DNA from: Cupriavidus alkaliphilus
GTDB lineage: Bacteria; Pseudomonadota; Gammaproteobacteria; Burkholderiales; Burkholderiaceae
NCBI RefSeq assembly: GCF_900094595.1
Contig: NZ_FMAD01000016.1
Coordinates: forward strand, 1 to 64,000
Length of the DNA: 64,000 bases
Direction: 5' to 3'
Shown: piece after piece, positions 16,903 through 24,106 of the stretch
Position numbering within the stretch: position 1 is the first letter of the stretch
Layout of the letters: each line of letters starts with the position of its first letter
Position numbers and translations under genes: made by a program
The notes under the pieces: generated by a model
Database searches by the model: none
Told to the model about the DNA's origin: nothing
What the model saw: only the letters and a program-made list of their open reading frames with translations

Positions 16903-16935
16903 GGCAAATAACGAAAAGCCAATCAAGGAGTGGAC

Positions 16936-17676
16936 ATGACTCAGCGCATTGCGTATGTGACCGGCGGCATGGGTGGTATCGGGACCGCCATCTGCCAGCG
17001 GCTGGCCAGGGATGGCTTTCGCGTGGTGGCCGGCTGCGGCCCCAACTCGCCGCGCCGTGAAAAGTGGCTGGAGCAGCAGAAGGCCCTGGGCTTCGACTTC
17101 GTCGCCTCCGAAGGCAACGTGGCGGACTGGGATTCGACCAAGGCGGCCTTCGACAAGGTCAAGGCCGAGGTCGGCGAAGTCGATGTGCTGATCAACAATG
17201 CCGGCATCACGCGCGACGTGGTGTTCCGCAAGATGACCCGCGCCGACTGGGATGCGGTGATCGACACCAACCTGACCTCGCTGTTCAACGTCACCAAGCA
17301 GGTGATCGACGGCATGGCCGACCGCGGCTGGGGCCGCATCGTCAATATCTCGTCGGTAAACGGGCAGAAGGGCCAGTTCGGCCAGACCAACTACTCCACC
17401 GCCAAGGCCGGCCTGCACGGCTTCACCATGGCGCTGGCGCAGGAAGTGGCGACCAAGGGCGTGACGGTGAACACGGTGTCGCCGGGCTATATCGCCACCG
17501 ACATGGTCAAGGCCATCCGCCAGGACGTGCTCGACAAGATCGTCGGCACGATCCCGGTGAAGCGCCTGGGCGAGCCGGAAGAGATCGCATCGATCTGCGC
17601 CTGGCTGGCGTCCGAGGAGTCCGGCTTCTCGACCGGCGCCGACTTCTCGCTCAACGGCGGCCTGCACATGGGCTGA
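16936..17676 (+). CDS. phaB: NADPH-dependent acetoacetyl-CoA reductase PhaB
   Basis: 246 residues from ATG 16936, preceded by AAGGAG; GTG 16930 overlaps that ribosome binding site and is unlikely. Short-chain dehydrogenase: cofactor loop 'TGGMGGIG', 'NNAGIT', and catalytic Ser-Tyr-Lys in 'NISSVNGQKGQFGQTNYSTAKAG'. It reduces acetoacetyl-CoA to (R)-3-hydroxybutyryl-CoA for PhaC. Last gene of phaCAB; a 10-bp hairpin follows about 90 bp downstream. Sequence is nearly that of C. necator PhaB1. Confidence 0.97.
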   Translation: MTQRIAYVTGGMGGIGTAICQRLARDGFRVVAGCGPNSPRREKWLEQQKALGFDFVASEGNVADWDSTKAAFDKVKAEVGEVDVLINNAGITRDVVFRKMTRADWDAVIDTNLTSLFNVTKQVIDGMADRGWGRIVNISSVNGQKGQFGQTNYSTAKAGLHGFTMALAQEVATKGVTVNTVSPGYIATDMVKAIRQDVLDKIVGTIPVKRLGEPEEIASICAWLASEESGFSTGADFSLNGGLHMG

Positions 17677-17768
17677 CCCGGCGCTCAGCCAGCCGCGCCG
17701 GCGGGCCGCGTTTTGCGGTGCAGCCAGCGCGGCGCACAAGGCGGCGGGCGCAGGATTTCGCCGTCGGT

Positions 17769-17793
17769 TTCGCGGGCCGTGATGGCCCGCGAA
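17769..17793 (+). terminator. Probable terminator of the phaCAB operon
   Basis: TTCGCGGGCC, loop GTGAT, GGCCCGCGAA: a perfect 10-bp stem. Only a weak T-rich tract (ATCATTTCC) follows. Confidence 0.6.
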
Positions 17794-18097
17794 TCATTTC
17801 CAGGCATGCGGCATTGGCTCCGCGGCGCGCCCGTTTACCGGGTTTTCCTTAAGTCCAGTCGCTTTTCTTAGTGCTTTGTTGGGCATAGAATCAGGGCAGC
17901 GGCGCAGCCAGCACCATAGTCGTGCAGCATGGCCCTCGCGGGGGCGAGACGGCGGGCCGCGGCGCGCAGCCATGCGCGAACAGCCGCAAGACGGCCGGCA
18001 CGATAACAGCAGATGGCGCGGGCGGTACCGATTTGCGCACTGCACCCCATGCGGTGCAGCAGCGCGCAATCAGCGACGACACAAGGACAGAGCACCG
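17794..18097 (+). promoter_or_regulatory. phaR upstream region with inverted repeat 18040-18059
   Basis: The gap between phaB and phaR has no gene. An AT-richer patch (17848-17892) may hold the promoter. CTGCACC-N6-GGTGCAG at 18040-18059 is a perfect 7-bp inverted repeat ending 38 bp before ATG 18098. Outer CTGC and GCAG half-sites resemble TGC-rich PhaR operators described in other genera. PhaR is known to bind upstream of its own gene in C. necator, so this is a candidate autoregulatory site. An AAGGA ribosome binding site lies at 18083-18087. Confidence 0.4.
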
Positions 18098-18649
18098 ATG
18101 GCCACGACCAAAAAAGGCGCAGAGCGACTGATCAAAAAGTATCCCAATCGCAGGCTCTACGATACCCAGACCAGCACCTACATCACCCTGGCCGACGTCA
18201 AGCAGCTGGTGATGGATTCCGAGGAATTCAAGGTCGTCGACGCAAAGTCCGGTGACGAACTGACGCGCAGCATTCTGCTGCAGATCATCCTGGAAGAAGA
18301 GACCGGCGGCGTGCCGATGTTCTCCAGCGCGATGCTGTCGCAGATCATCCGCTTCTACGGCCATGCCATGCAGGGCATGATGGGCACCTACCTGGAAAAG
18401 AACATCCAGGCCTTCATCGACATCCAGAACAAGCTGGCCGAGAACTCCAAGGGCCTTTACTCCGGTGAAGCGTTCAGCCCCGACATGTGGTCGCAGTTCA
18501 TGAACATGCAGGGCCCGATGATGCAGGGCATGATGAGCAACTACATCGAGCAGAGCAAGAACCTGTTCGTGCAGATGCAGGAGCAGATGCAGAACCAGGC
18601 CAAGAACATGTTCGGCACGTTCCCGTTCAACCAGCCGGACAAGAAGTAG
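18098..18649 (+). CDS. phaR: PHB-responsive transcriptional repressor PhaR
   Basis: 183 residues from MATTKKGAERLIKKYPNRRL. The N-terminal PHB/PHA accumulation regulator DNA-binding domain has 'IKKYPNRRLYDTQTSTYITL'. The following region contains 'SGDELTRSILLQIILEEE' and 'PMFSSAMLSQIIRFYG', and the Met/Gln-rich C-terminus probably helps granule binding. PhaR represses phasin genes and itself, and is titrated off DNA by nascent PHB granules. It lies 421 bp after phaB as a separate transcription unit, as in C. necator. Confidence 0.97.
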   Translation: MATTKKGAERLIKKYPNRRLYDTQTSTYITLADVKQLVMDSEEFKVVDAKSGDELTRSILLQIILEEETGGVPMFSSAMLSQIIRFYGHAMQGMMGTYLEKNIQAFIDIQNKLAENSKGLYSGEAFSPDMWSQFMNMQGPMMQGMMSNYIEQSKNLFVQMQEQMQNQAKNMFGTFPFNQPDKK

Positions 18650-18658
18650 CAACAAGCC

Positions 18659-18680
18659 GCGGCGGGCGGTCGCCCGCCGC
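18659..18680. terminator. Hairpin between phaR and the antitoxin gene
   Basis: GCGGCGGGCG-GT-CGCCCGCCGC is a perfect 10-bp inverted repeat just after the phaR stop, between convergent genes. No U-tract is visible, so it is a likely but not certain terminator. Confidence 0.55.
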
Positions 18681-18701
18681 ATCCGCACCATGTGCCGGCG
18701 T

Positions 18702-18992
18702 TCAGCCGGCGCTCGCATGCAGGCGAATGCCCAGCGCCCGCATCACCTTCCAGATCGTCCCGAACTCCGGATTGCCTTCGCCAGACAGCGAACGGTAAAG
18801 GCTTTCGCGCGACAGGCCGGTTTCGCGGGCCAGCCGCGTCATGCCGCGGGCGCGTGCGACCACGCCGAGCGCGTAAGCAATGAAACGATCGTCGTCCCCG
18901 GCTTCGGCCAGGCAGGCGTCCAGGTAGGCGGCGATTTCCGTTTCGTTGCGCAGTTGTGCGGCCGAGTCCCAAGGGCGGGTAGGTTCTTTCAT
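18702..18992 (-). CDS. HigA-type antitoxin (addiction-module DNA-binding protein)
   Basis: 96 residues. It has the profile of the short HTH 'probable addiction module antidote' family: 'WDSAAQLRNETEIAAYLDACLAEA' then the HTH 'GMTRLARETGLSRESLYRSLS' and 'PEFGTIWKVMRALGIRL'. It should bind and neutralise the toxin encoded 3 bp upstream and repress the shared promoter. The toxin-first order is typical of higBA modules. It lies between phaR and dusC, otherwise a core metabolic neighbourhood, suggesting insertion of the pair there. Confidence 0.88.
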   Translation of the reverse strand: MKEPTRPWDSAAQLRNETEIAAYLDACLAEAGDDDRFIAYALGVVARARGMTRLARETGLSRESLYRSLSGEGNPEFGTIWKVMRALGIRLHASAG

Positions 18993-18995
18993 GAC

Positions 18996-19301
18996 TCACT
19001 CCAGGTCAAGGTTCGCCGCGAGGTGGCGTGCCCGGTCGATATCAGCGTGCTGGGTGGACTTGTTGCCGCCGCAGAGAAGCACGACAAGAATTTCGCCGCG
19101 TCGCTGAAAATAGATGCGGTAGCCGGGACCATGATCCACCCGCATTTCACAGATGCCACCGCCAAGGGCTTTCACATCGCCTGGATTTCCGTTCAGCATG
19201 CGGTCGATTCGGACCTGGATGCGAATCCTGGCGGCGTTGTCGCGCAAGGCGGAGTACCAGCGATCAAAAAGTATGGGTTGTGCGTATGCTGAGCGTACCA
19301 C
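18996..19301 (-). CDS. HigB/RelE-superfamily toxin
   Basis: 101 residues from GTG 19301; no upstream ATG exists in frame and the next ATG is internal. The core matches the RelE-like 'addiction module killer' family: 'FDRWYSALRDNAARIRIQVRIDRM', 'GNPGDVKALGGGICEMRVDHGPGYRIYF' and 'VVLLCGGNKSTQHADIDRA'. Relatives are ribosome-dependent mRNA interferases. The antitoxin gene starts 3 bp after its stop. Two palindromes at the 5' end (19284-19298 and 19305-19320) are candidate autoregulatory operators. Confidence 0.88.
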   Translation of the reverse strand: MVRSAYAQPILFDRWYSALRDNAARIRIQVRIDRMLNGNPGDVKALGGGICEMRVDHGPGYRIYFQRRGEILVVLLCGGNKSTQHADIDRARHLAANLDLE

Positions 19302-19320
19302 ACCGTAGCCCGTAGGCTAC
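19284..19320 (-). promoter_or_regulatory. Candidate operator palindromes of the toxin-antitoxin module
   Basis: GTAGCC-CGTA-GGCTAC (19305-19320) is a perfect 6-bp inverted repeat just before the toxin start. GTATGCT-G-AGCGTAC (19284-19298), with one mismatch, overlaps the first toxin codons. HigA-type antitoxins bind such sites to autoregulate. Confidence 0.4.
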
Positions 19321-19518
19321 AACCCTGAAATCACCGATTCCCGAAAAACCGCCTAATCCCAAAGCAGGTAGAATGCGCGCTTTGCCCCGTCCGGGGCCTC
19401 TGTATCGCATCTTTCAGCGGCGGCTCAGTTTGGGACTCGCCTTGTTTGCGCGGCGTCCCATGTCCAACGTTCTCCAATCCTCCTGTCCGGCGCCGGTGCC
19501 CGCGGCGCGGTGCTTGCC

Positions 19519-20475
19519 ATGAGCCGGCTGTTCCTGGCCCCGATGGAAGGGCTTGCCGATTATGTGCTGCGCGATGTGCTGACCGATGCCGGCGGCTACG
19601 ACGGCTGCGTGTCGGAATTCGTGCGGGTGACGGGGTCGCTGCTGCCGGCGCGGGTCTATGAGCGCGACACGCCCGAGATCCTGTCCGGCGGCTACACCCG
19701 CAGCGGCACGCCGATGGTGATCCAGCTGCTCGGCAGCGATCCCGGGTGGCTGGCGCGCAATGCCGCCTATGCCGCAACCCTGTCGCCGCATGGCATCGAC
19801 CTGAACTTCGGCTGCCCCGCCAAGGTCGTCAACCGGCATGGCGGCGGCGCGATGCTGCTGACCAATCCGGCGCTGCTGAACCGGATCGTGGCGTCGGTGC
19901 GCGCCGCGGTACCGGCCAATATTCCGGTGACTGCCAAGATGCGGCTGGGTGTCTCGGATACCGCGCTGGCCATCGATTGCGCCACCGCGCTGGCGGAAGG
20001 CGGCGCGGCCTCGCTGGTGGTGCATGCCCGCACGCGCGACCACGGCTACCGGCCGCCGGCCCACTGGGACTGGATCGCGCGCATTGCGGCGGCCGTGGAC
20101 ATCCCCGTGATTGCCAACGGCGAGGTCTGGACCGTCGCGGACTGGGCGCGCTGCCGCGAAGCCAGCGGTTGCGCCGACGTCATGATCGGGCGCGGCGCGG
20201 TCTCGGACCCGTTCCTGGCCTTGCGCATTCGCGGGCTGATGCCCGGCACGCCGTCGGACGAAGAATGGCCGCTGGTGCTGGGCCAGATCGCGGCCTACCT
20301 GAACAAGCTGCATGCCCGCATCGCCTCTTGCCACGAGCACGGACGCGTCAAGCTTTGGCTCAGCTATCTCAAGCGGACCTGGCCGCAGGCGGGCGAACTG
20401 CATGCGGCGATCCGGCGCATGCAGGACTCGCTGCAGATCGCGCAGGTCCTGCAAGGCCTGCAAAGCGCGAAGTGA
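19519..20475 (+). CDS. dusC: tRNA-dihydrouridine(16) synthase DusC
   Basis: 318 residues from ATG 19519 (MSRLFLAPMEGLADYVLR); GTG 19510 is an alternative. The Dus hallmarks are present: 'APMEGLADY' for FMN binding, 'GIDLNFGCPAKVVNRHGGGAML' with the catalytic Cys, 'VTAKMRLGV' and 'VHARTRDHGYRPPAHWDWI'. 'IPVIANGEVWT' and 'MIGRGAVSDPF' bind the cofactor phosphate. The DYVLR and RPPAHW wording points to the DusC subgroup, which reduces U16 of tRNA. A TAGAAT -10-like hexamer lies at 19369-19374. Confidence 0.93.
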   Translation: MSRLFLAPMEGLADYVLRDVLTDAGGYDGCVSEFVRVTGSLLPARVYERDTPEILSGGYTRSGTPMVIQLLGSDPGWLARNAAYAATLSPHGIDLNFGCPAKVVNRHGGGAMLLTNPALLNRIVASVRAAVPANIPVTAKMRLGVSDTALAIDCATALAEGGAASLVVHARTRDHGYRPPAHWDWIARIAAAVDIPVIANGEVWTVADWARCREASGCADVMIGRGAVSDPFLALRIRGLMPGTPSDEEWPLVLGQIAAYLNKLHARIASCHEHGRVKLWLSYLKRTWPQAGELHAAIRRMQDSLQIAQVLQGLQSAK

Positions 20476-20635
20476 CGTCGGCCTGACCGCGGGCCGATGC
20501 AGCATGTCGTGCGTCAGGCGCCGGCAAATTCCGGCAAACGGTTAAAATGCGCGATTGCCTGTTTCGCGCCTGGCGGCCTTGTCTCAGTGACCGACGGTCC
20601 GGCCGCCGCGCCTTGCCCCACATTCGGATTCCAAA

Positions 20636-22015
20636 GTGAAAAACCCCTCAGAAGCAACGATCCAGAAAGACCATAGTCCGCGTGTGGGATTCGTTTCCCT
20701 TGGCTGCCCGAAAGCGCTGGTCGACTCGGAGCAGATCATTACCCAGCTGCGCGCCGAGGGCTATGCCATCAGCGGCACCTATGACGGCGCCGACCTGGTC
20801 GTGGTCAACACCTGCGGCTTTATCGACGAAGCGGTGCAGGAAAGCCTGGACGCGATCGGCGAAGCGCTGACCGAGAACGGCAAGGTCATTGTCACCGGCT
20901 GCCTGGGCGCGAAAAAGGATGCCGCTGGCCACGACATCGTGTCGTCGGTGCATCCCAAGGTGCTGGCCGTGACCGGCCCGCACGCGCTGGGCGAGGTGAT
21001 GCAGGCGGTGCACACGCACCTGCCCAAGCCGCACGACCCGTTCACCGACCTGGTGCCGGCCGCCGGCATCAAGCTCACGCCCAAGCACTACGCCTACCTG
21101 AAGATTTCCGAAGGCTGCAACCACCGCTGCTCGTTCTGCATCATCCCGTCGATGCGCGGCGACCTGGTCTCGCGCCCGGTGGCCGAGGTCATGCTAGAGG
21201 CCGAGAACCTGTTCAAGGCCGGGGTCAAGGAACTGCTGGTGATCTCGCAGGACACCAGCGCCTACGGCGTCGACGTCAAATACCGCACCGGCTTCTGGAA
21301 CGGCCGCCCGCTCAAGACCCGCATGACCGAGCTGGTCGCGGCGCTGGGCGAGCTGGCCGCGCAGTACGGCGCCTGGGTGCGCCTGCATTACGTGTACCCC
21401 TACCCGCACGTCGACGAGATCATCCCGCTGATGAACAACGGCCACGTGCTGCCGTACCTGGACGTGCCGCTGCAGCACGCCCACCCGGACGTGCTCAAGC
21501 GCATGAAGCGCCCGGCCAATGCAGAGAAGACCATGGACCGCATCCGCGCGTGGCGCGAGATCTGTCCGGAACTGACCATCCGCAGCACCTTTATCGCCGG
21601 CTTCCCGGGCGAAACCGAGGCCGAGTTCCAGACGCTGCTGGATTTCATTGCCGAGGCCGAGCTGGACCGCGTCGGCTGCTTCGCGTACTCGCCGGTGGAG
21701 GGCGCCACGGCCAACGACCTGCCGGGCGCGCTGCCCGACGAAGTGCGCGAGGAACGCCGCGCCCGTTTCATGGAGGTGGCCGAGGCGGTGTCCGCCCGCC
21801 GCCTGCAGCGCAAGGTCGGCCAGACCCTGCGCGTGCTGGTCGACGAGGTCAACCAGGACGGCGGCATCGGCCGTTCGTCGGCGGATGCGCCGGAAATCGA
21901 CGGCCTGGTCTATATCGCGCCGCCGCAACGGACTTCGCAACGCTACCGCGCGGGCGAGTTCGTCGACGTGAAGATCACCGGCGCCGATGGCCACGACCTG
22001 TGGGGCGAGCTCTGA
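20636..22015 (+). CDS. rimO: Ribosomal protein S12 methylthiotransferase RimO
   Basis: 459 residues from GTG 20636, with no in-frame ATG upstream. The UPF0004 domain starts 'RVGFVSLGCPKALVDSEQI' with three Fe-S Cys ('GCPKA', 'NTCGFID', 'TGCLGA'). The radical-SAM core has 'ISEGCNHRCSFCIIPSMRG' (CxxxCxxC), and a C-terminal TRAM domain ('RVLVDEVNQDGGIGRSSADAPEIDG') binds the substrate. It adds a methylthio group to Asp of S12. 'VYPYPHVDE' and 'HAHPDVLKRMKRP' separate RimO from MiaB. A TAAAAT element at 20543-20548 may be its -10. Confidence 0.95.
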   Translation: MKNPSEATIQKDHSPRVGFVSLGCPKALVDSEQIITQLRAEGYAISGTYDGADLVVVNTCGFIDEAVQESLDAIGEALTENGKVIVTGCLGAKKDAAGHDIVSSVHPKVLAVTGPHALGEVMQAVHTHLPKPHDPFTDLVPAAGIKLTPKHYAYLKISEGCNHRCSFCIIPSMRGDLVSRPVAEVMLEAENLFKAGVKELLVISQDTSAYGVDVKYRTGFWNGRPLKTRMTELVAALGELAAQYGAWVRLHYVYPYPHVDEIIPLMNNGHVLPYLDVPLQHAHPDVLKRMKRPANAEKTMDRIRAWREICPELTIRSTFIAGFPGETEAEFQTLLDFIAEAELDRVGCFAYSPVEGATANDLPGALPDEVREERRARFMEVAEAVSARRLQRKVGQTLRVLVDEVNQDGGIGRSSADAPEIDGLVYIAPPQRTSQRYRAGEFVDVKITGADGHDLWGEL

Positions 22016-22084
22016 GCTAGTCCCGCCGGACGATGCAGGGCAGGGCGCCATTAGGTAAAAGTACGATCGTTCGCTTCGGCTGCG

Positions 22085-22106
22085 GCACCGCTATACTGTG
22101 CGGTGC
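22085..22106 (+). promoter_or_regulatory. bktB promoter with perfect inverted repeat around the -10
   Basis: GCACCGC (22085-22091) and GCGGTGC (22100-22106) are perfect 7-bp arms around TATACTGT, which contains a good -10 hexamer TATACT at 22092-22097. A TTCGCT -35-like sequence lies at 22070-22075 (16-bp spacing). A regulator bound here would block the promoter. Confidence 0.5.
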
Positions 22107-22130
22107 AACATAACCCACATGGAGACAGTC

Positions 22131-23315
22131 ATGACGCGTGAAGTCGTAGTAGTGAGCGGTGTCCGTACCGCGATCGGAACCTTTGGCGGCAGCCTGAAGG
22201 ACGTGGCGCCGGCAGAGCTGGGCGCGCTGGTGGTGCGCGAGGCGCTGGCCCGCGCGCAGGTGTCGGGCGACGATGTCGGCCATGTGGTGTTCGGCAACGT
22301 GATCCAGACCGAGCCGCGCGACATGTACCTGGGCCGCGTCGCGGCCGTCAACGGGGGCGTTTCGATCAATGCCCCGGCGCTGACCGTCAACCGGCTGTGC
22401 GGCTCGGGCCTGCAGGCCATCGTCAGCGCCGCACAGACCATCCTGCTGGGCGATGCCGACATCGCCATCGGCGGCGGTGCCGAAAGCATGAGCCGCGCCC
22501 CGTACCTGGCCCCGGCGGCACGCTGGGGCGCGCGCATGGGCGATGCCGGCCTGGTCGACATGATGCTGGGTGCGCTGCACGACCCGTTCCACCGCATCCA
22601 CATGGGCGTGACCGCCGAGAACGTCGCCAAGGAATACGACATCTCGCGCACGCAGCAGGACGAGGCCGCGCTGGAATCGCACCGCCGCGCGTCCGCCGCC
22701 ATCAAGGCCGGCTATTTCAAGGACCAGATCGTCCCGGTGGTGAGCAAGGGCCGCAAGGGCGATGTGACGTTCGACACCGACGAGCACGTGCGCCATGACG
22801 CCACCATCGACGACATGACCAAGCTCAAGCCGGTCTTCGTCAAGGAAAACGGCACCGTCACCGCCGGCAATGCCTCGGGCCTGAACGACGCCGCCGCCGC
22901 GGTGGTGATGATGGAGCGTGCCGAGGCCGAGCGCCGCGGCCTGAAGCCGCTGGCGCGCCTGGTGTCGTACGGCCATGCCGGCGTCGACCCCAAGACCATG
23001 GGCATCGGCCCGGTGCCGGCGACCAAGATTGCGCTCGAGCGTGCCGGCCTGCAGGTGTCGGACCTGGACGTGATCGAAGCCAACGAGGCCTTTGCCGCGC
23101 AGGCCTGCGCGGTCAGCAAGGCGCTCGGCCTTGACCCGGCCAAGGTCAATCCGAACGGTTCGGGCATCTCGCTGGGCCACCCGATCGGCGCCACCGGCGC
23201 GCTGATCACGGTGAAGGCGCTGCATGAGCTGAACCGCGTGCAGGGCCGCTACGCACTGGTGACGATGTGCATCGGCGGCGGGCAGGGCATTGCCGCCATC
23301 TTCGAACGGATCTGA
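22131..23315 (+). CDS. bktB: Broad-specificity beta-ketothiolase BktB
   Basis: 394 residues from MTREVVVVSGVRTAIGTFGG; a GGAG ribosome binding site is 8 bases upstream. Thiolase residues: Cys in 'NRLCGSGLQAIV', His in 'GSGISLGHPIGATG' and Cys in 'VTMCIGGGQGIAAIFERI'. The sequence matches C. necator BktB, which condenses acetyl-CoA with propionyl-CoA as well as acetyl-CoA, and so supplies 3-ketovaleryl-CoA for PHBV copolymer. It is a second thiolase distinct from phaA in the same region. It follows rimO but has its own promoter. A secreted-protein gene begins 8 bp after its stop. Confidence 0.95.
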   Translation: MTREVVVVSGVRTAIGTFGGSLKDVAPAELGALVVREALARAQVSGDDVGHVVFGNVIQTEPRDMYLGRVAAVNGGVSINAPALTVNRLCGSGLQAIVSAAQTILLGDADIAIGGGAESMSRAPYLAPAARWGARMGDAGLVDMMLGALHDPFHRIHMGVTAENVAKEYDISRTQQDEAALESHRRASAAIKAGYFKDQIVPVVSKGRKGDVTFDTDEHVRHDATIDDMTKLKPVFVKENGTVTAGNASGLNDAAAAVVMMERAEAERRGLKPLARLVSYGHAGVDPKTMGIGPVPATKIALERAGLQVSDLDVIEANEAFAAQACAVSKALGLDPAKVNPNGSGISLGHPIGATGALITVKALHELNRVQGRYALVTMCIGGGQGIAAIFERI

Positions 23316-23323
23316 GGATTGCC

Positions 23324-23953
23324 TTGCGCGTGGCCCGGCTGACCCGACTTTGCACGACCCTTGGTGCCGCCGCCGTGCTCGCCCTGGCGGGCGCGGCGCA
23401 GGCTGCCCCGGCCACCGAGCTTTCGACCGGCCCGGTGAACGGCGCCGCTGGCGCTGAAGCGCTGGGCCTGAACCAGGCCATCCGCGACGGCGAGGCCCGC
23501 CGCGGTGCCAGCGGCGCGGCACTGTCGACCGGCCCCGCCAGGCCGCTGGCACCGCGGCCGGAGTACGCGTCGCTGCCGGTTTATGTCGGCAAGGTCGGCG
23601 ACCAGCCGGTGCGCCTGCGCCTGGGCCCCAAGCCCGACGAACGCGACAGCGTGCGCGGCGAGTACAGCGGCCGTGGCGCCGGCGTGCGGCTACTGGCGGG
23701 CGAGTGGGAGGACGGCGCCTTCCTGATGGAGGAGTCCGACGACGGCACCCGGGTGTCCGGCAACTGGGAAGGCACCATCGACGCCAGCGGCGCCGTGCGC
23801 GGCACCTGGACCGATGCCTTCAACCCGGCCATCGTGCTCCCATTCTTCATCCGCCCGCTCGGCATGCTGGTGATTCCACCGTTCGACATGACGCCCAACA
23901 GCGGCGTCACCTACGCGCCGCCGCCGCCGAAATCGTCGATTTCGGGCTGGTAA
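23324..23953 (+). CDS. Sec-exported protein of unknown function downstream of bktB
   Basis: 209 residues from TTG 23324, selected because TGAGGA lies 7 bases before it and no ATG occurs near the signal; GTG 23330 is possible. The signal peptide 'RLCTTLGAAAVLALAGAAQA' ends AQA. The mature protein repeats 'ATELSTGPVNGA' and 'AALSTGPARPL', then forms a beta-rich domain ('VYVGKVGDQPVRLRLGPKPDERD', 'SGNWEGTIDASGAVRGTWTDA') ending in a Pro-rich tail. No enzyme motif is visible. Its 8-bp spacing suggests co-transcription with bktB, but a link to PHA metabolism is not shown by sequence. Confidence 0.75.
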   Translation: MRVARLTRLCTTLGAAAVLALAGAAQAAPATELSTGPVNGAAGAEALGLNQAIRDGEARRGASGAALSTGPARPLAPRPEYASLPVYVGKVGDQPVRLRLGPKPDERDSVRGEYSGRGAGVRLLAGEWEDGAFLMEESDDGTRVSGNWEGTIDASGAVRGTWTDAFNPAIVLPFFIRPLGMLVIPPFDMTPNSGVTYAPPPPKSSISGW

Positions 23954-24106
23954 GACCCTGGTAAGCCTTTTCCGGCGCCACGCGCTGAAGCATCCCGGTG
24001 GCGCGGGCGGCATTTGCTGGTAAGCTCGGAGGCTCATCGCGTCTCATGCCTGACCGTGCCGCACGCCACGTTCGGCGGCCGGCCGGCAGCCAGCAAGGAA
24101 ACTGCC

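Noticed and set aside
16930..16935. GTG start two codons before phaB
   Set aside because: It overlaps the AAGGAG ribosome binding site that serves ATG 16936.
19696..20033. Antisense frames inside dusC, rimO and bktB
   Set aside because: All are shadows of well-supported genes in another frame.
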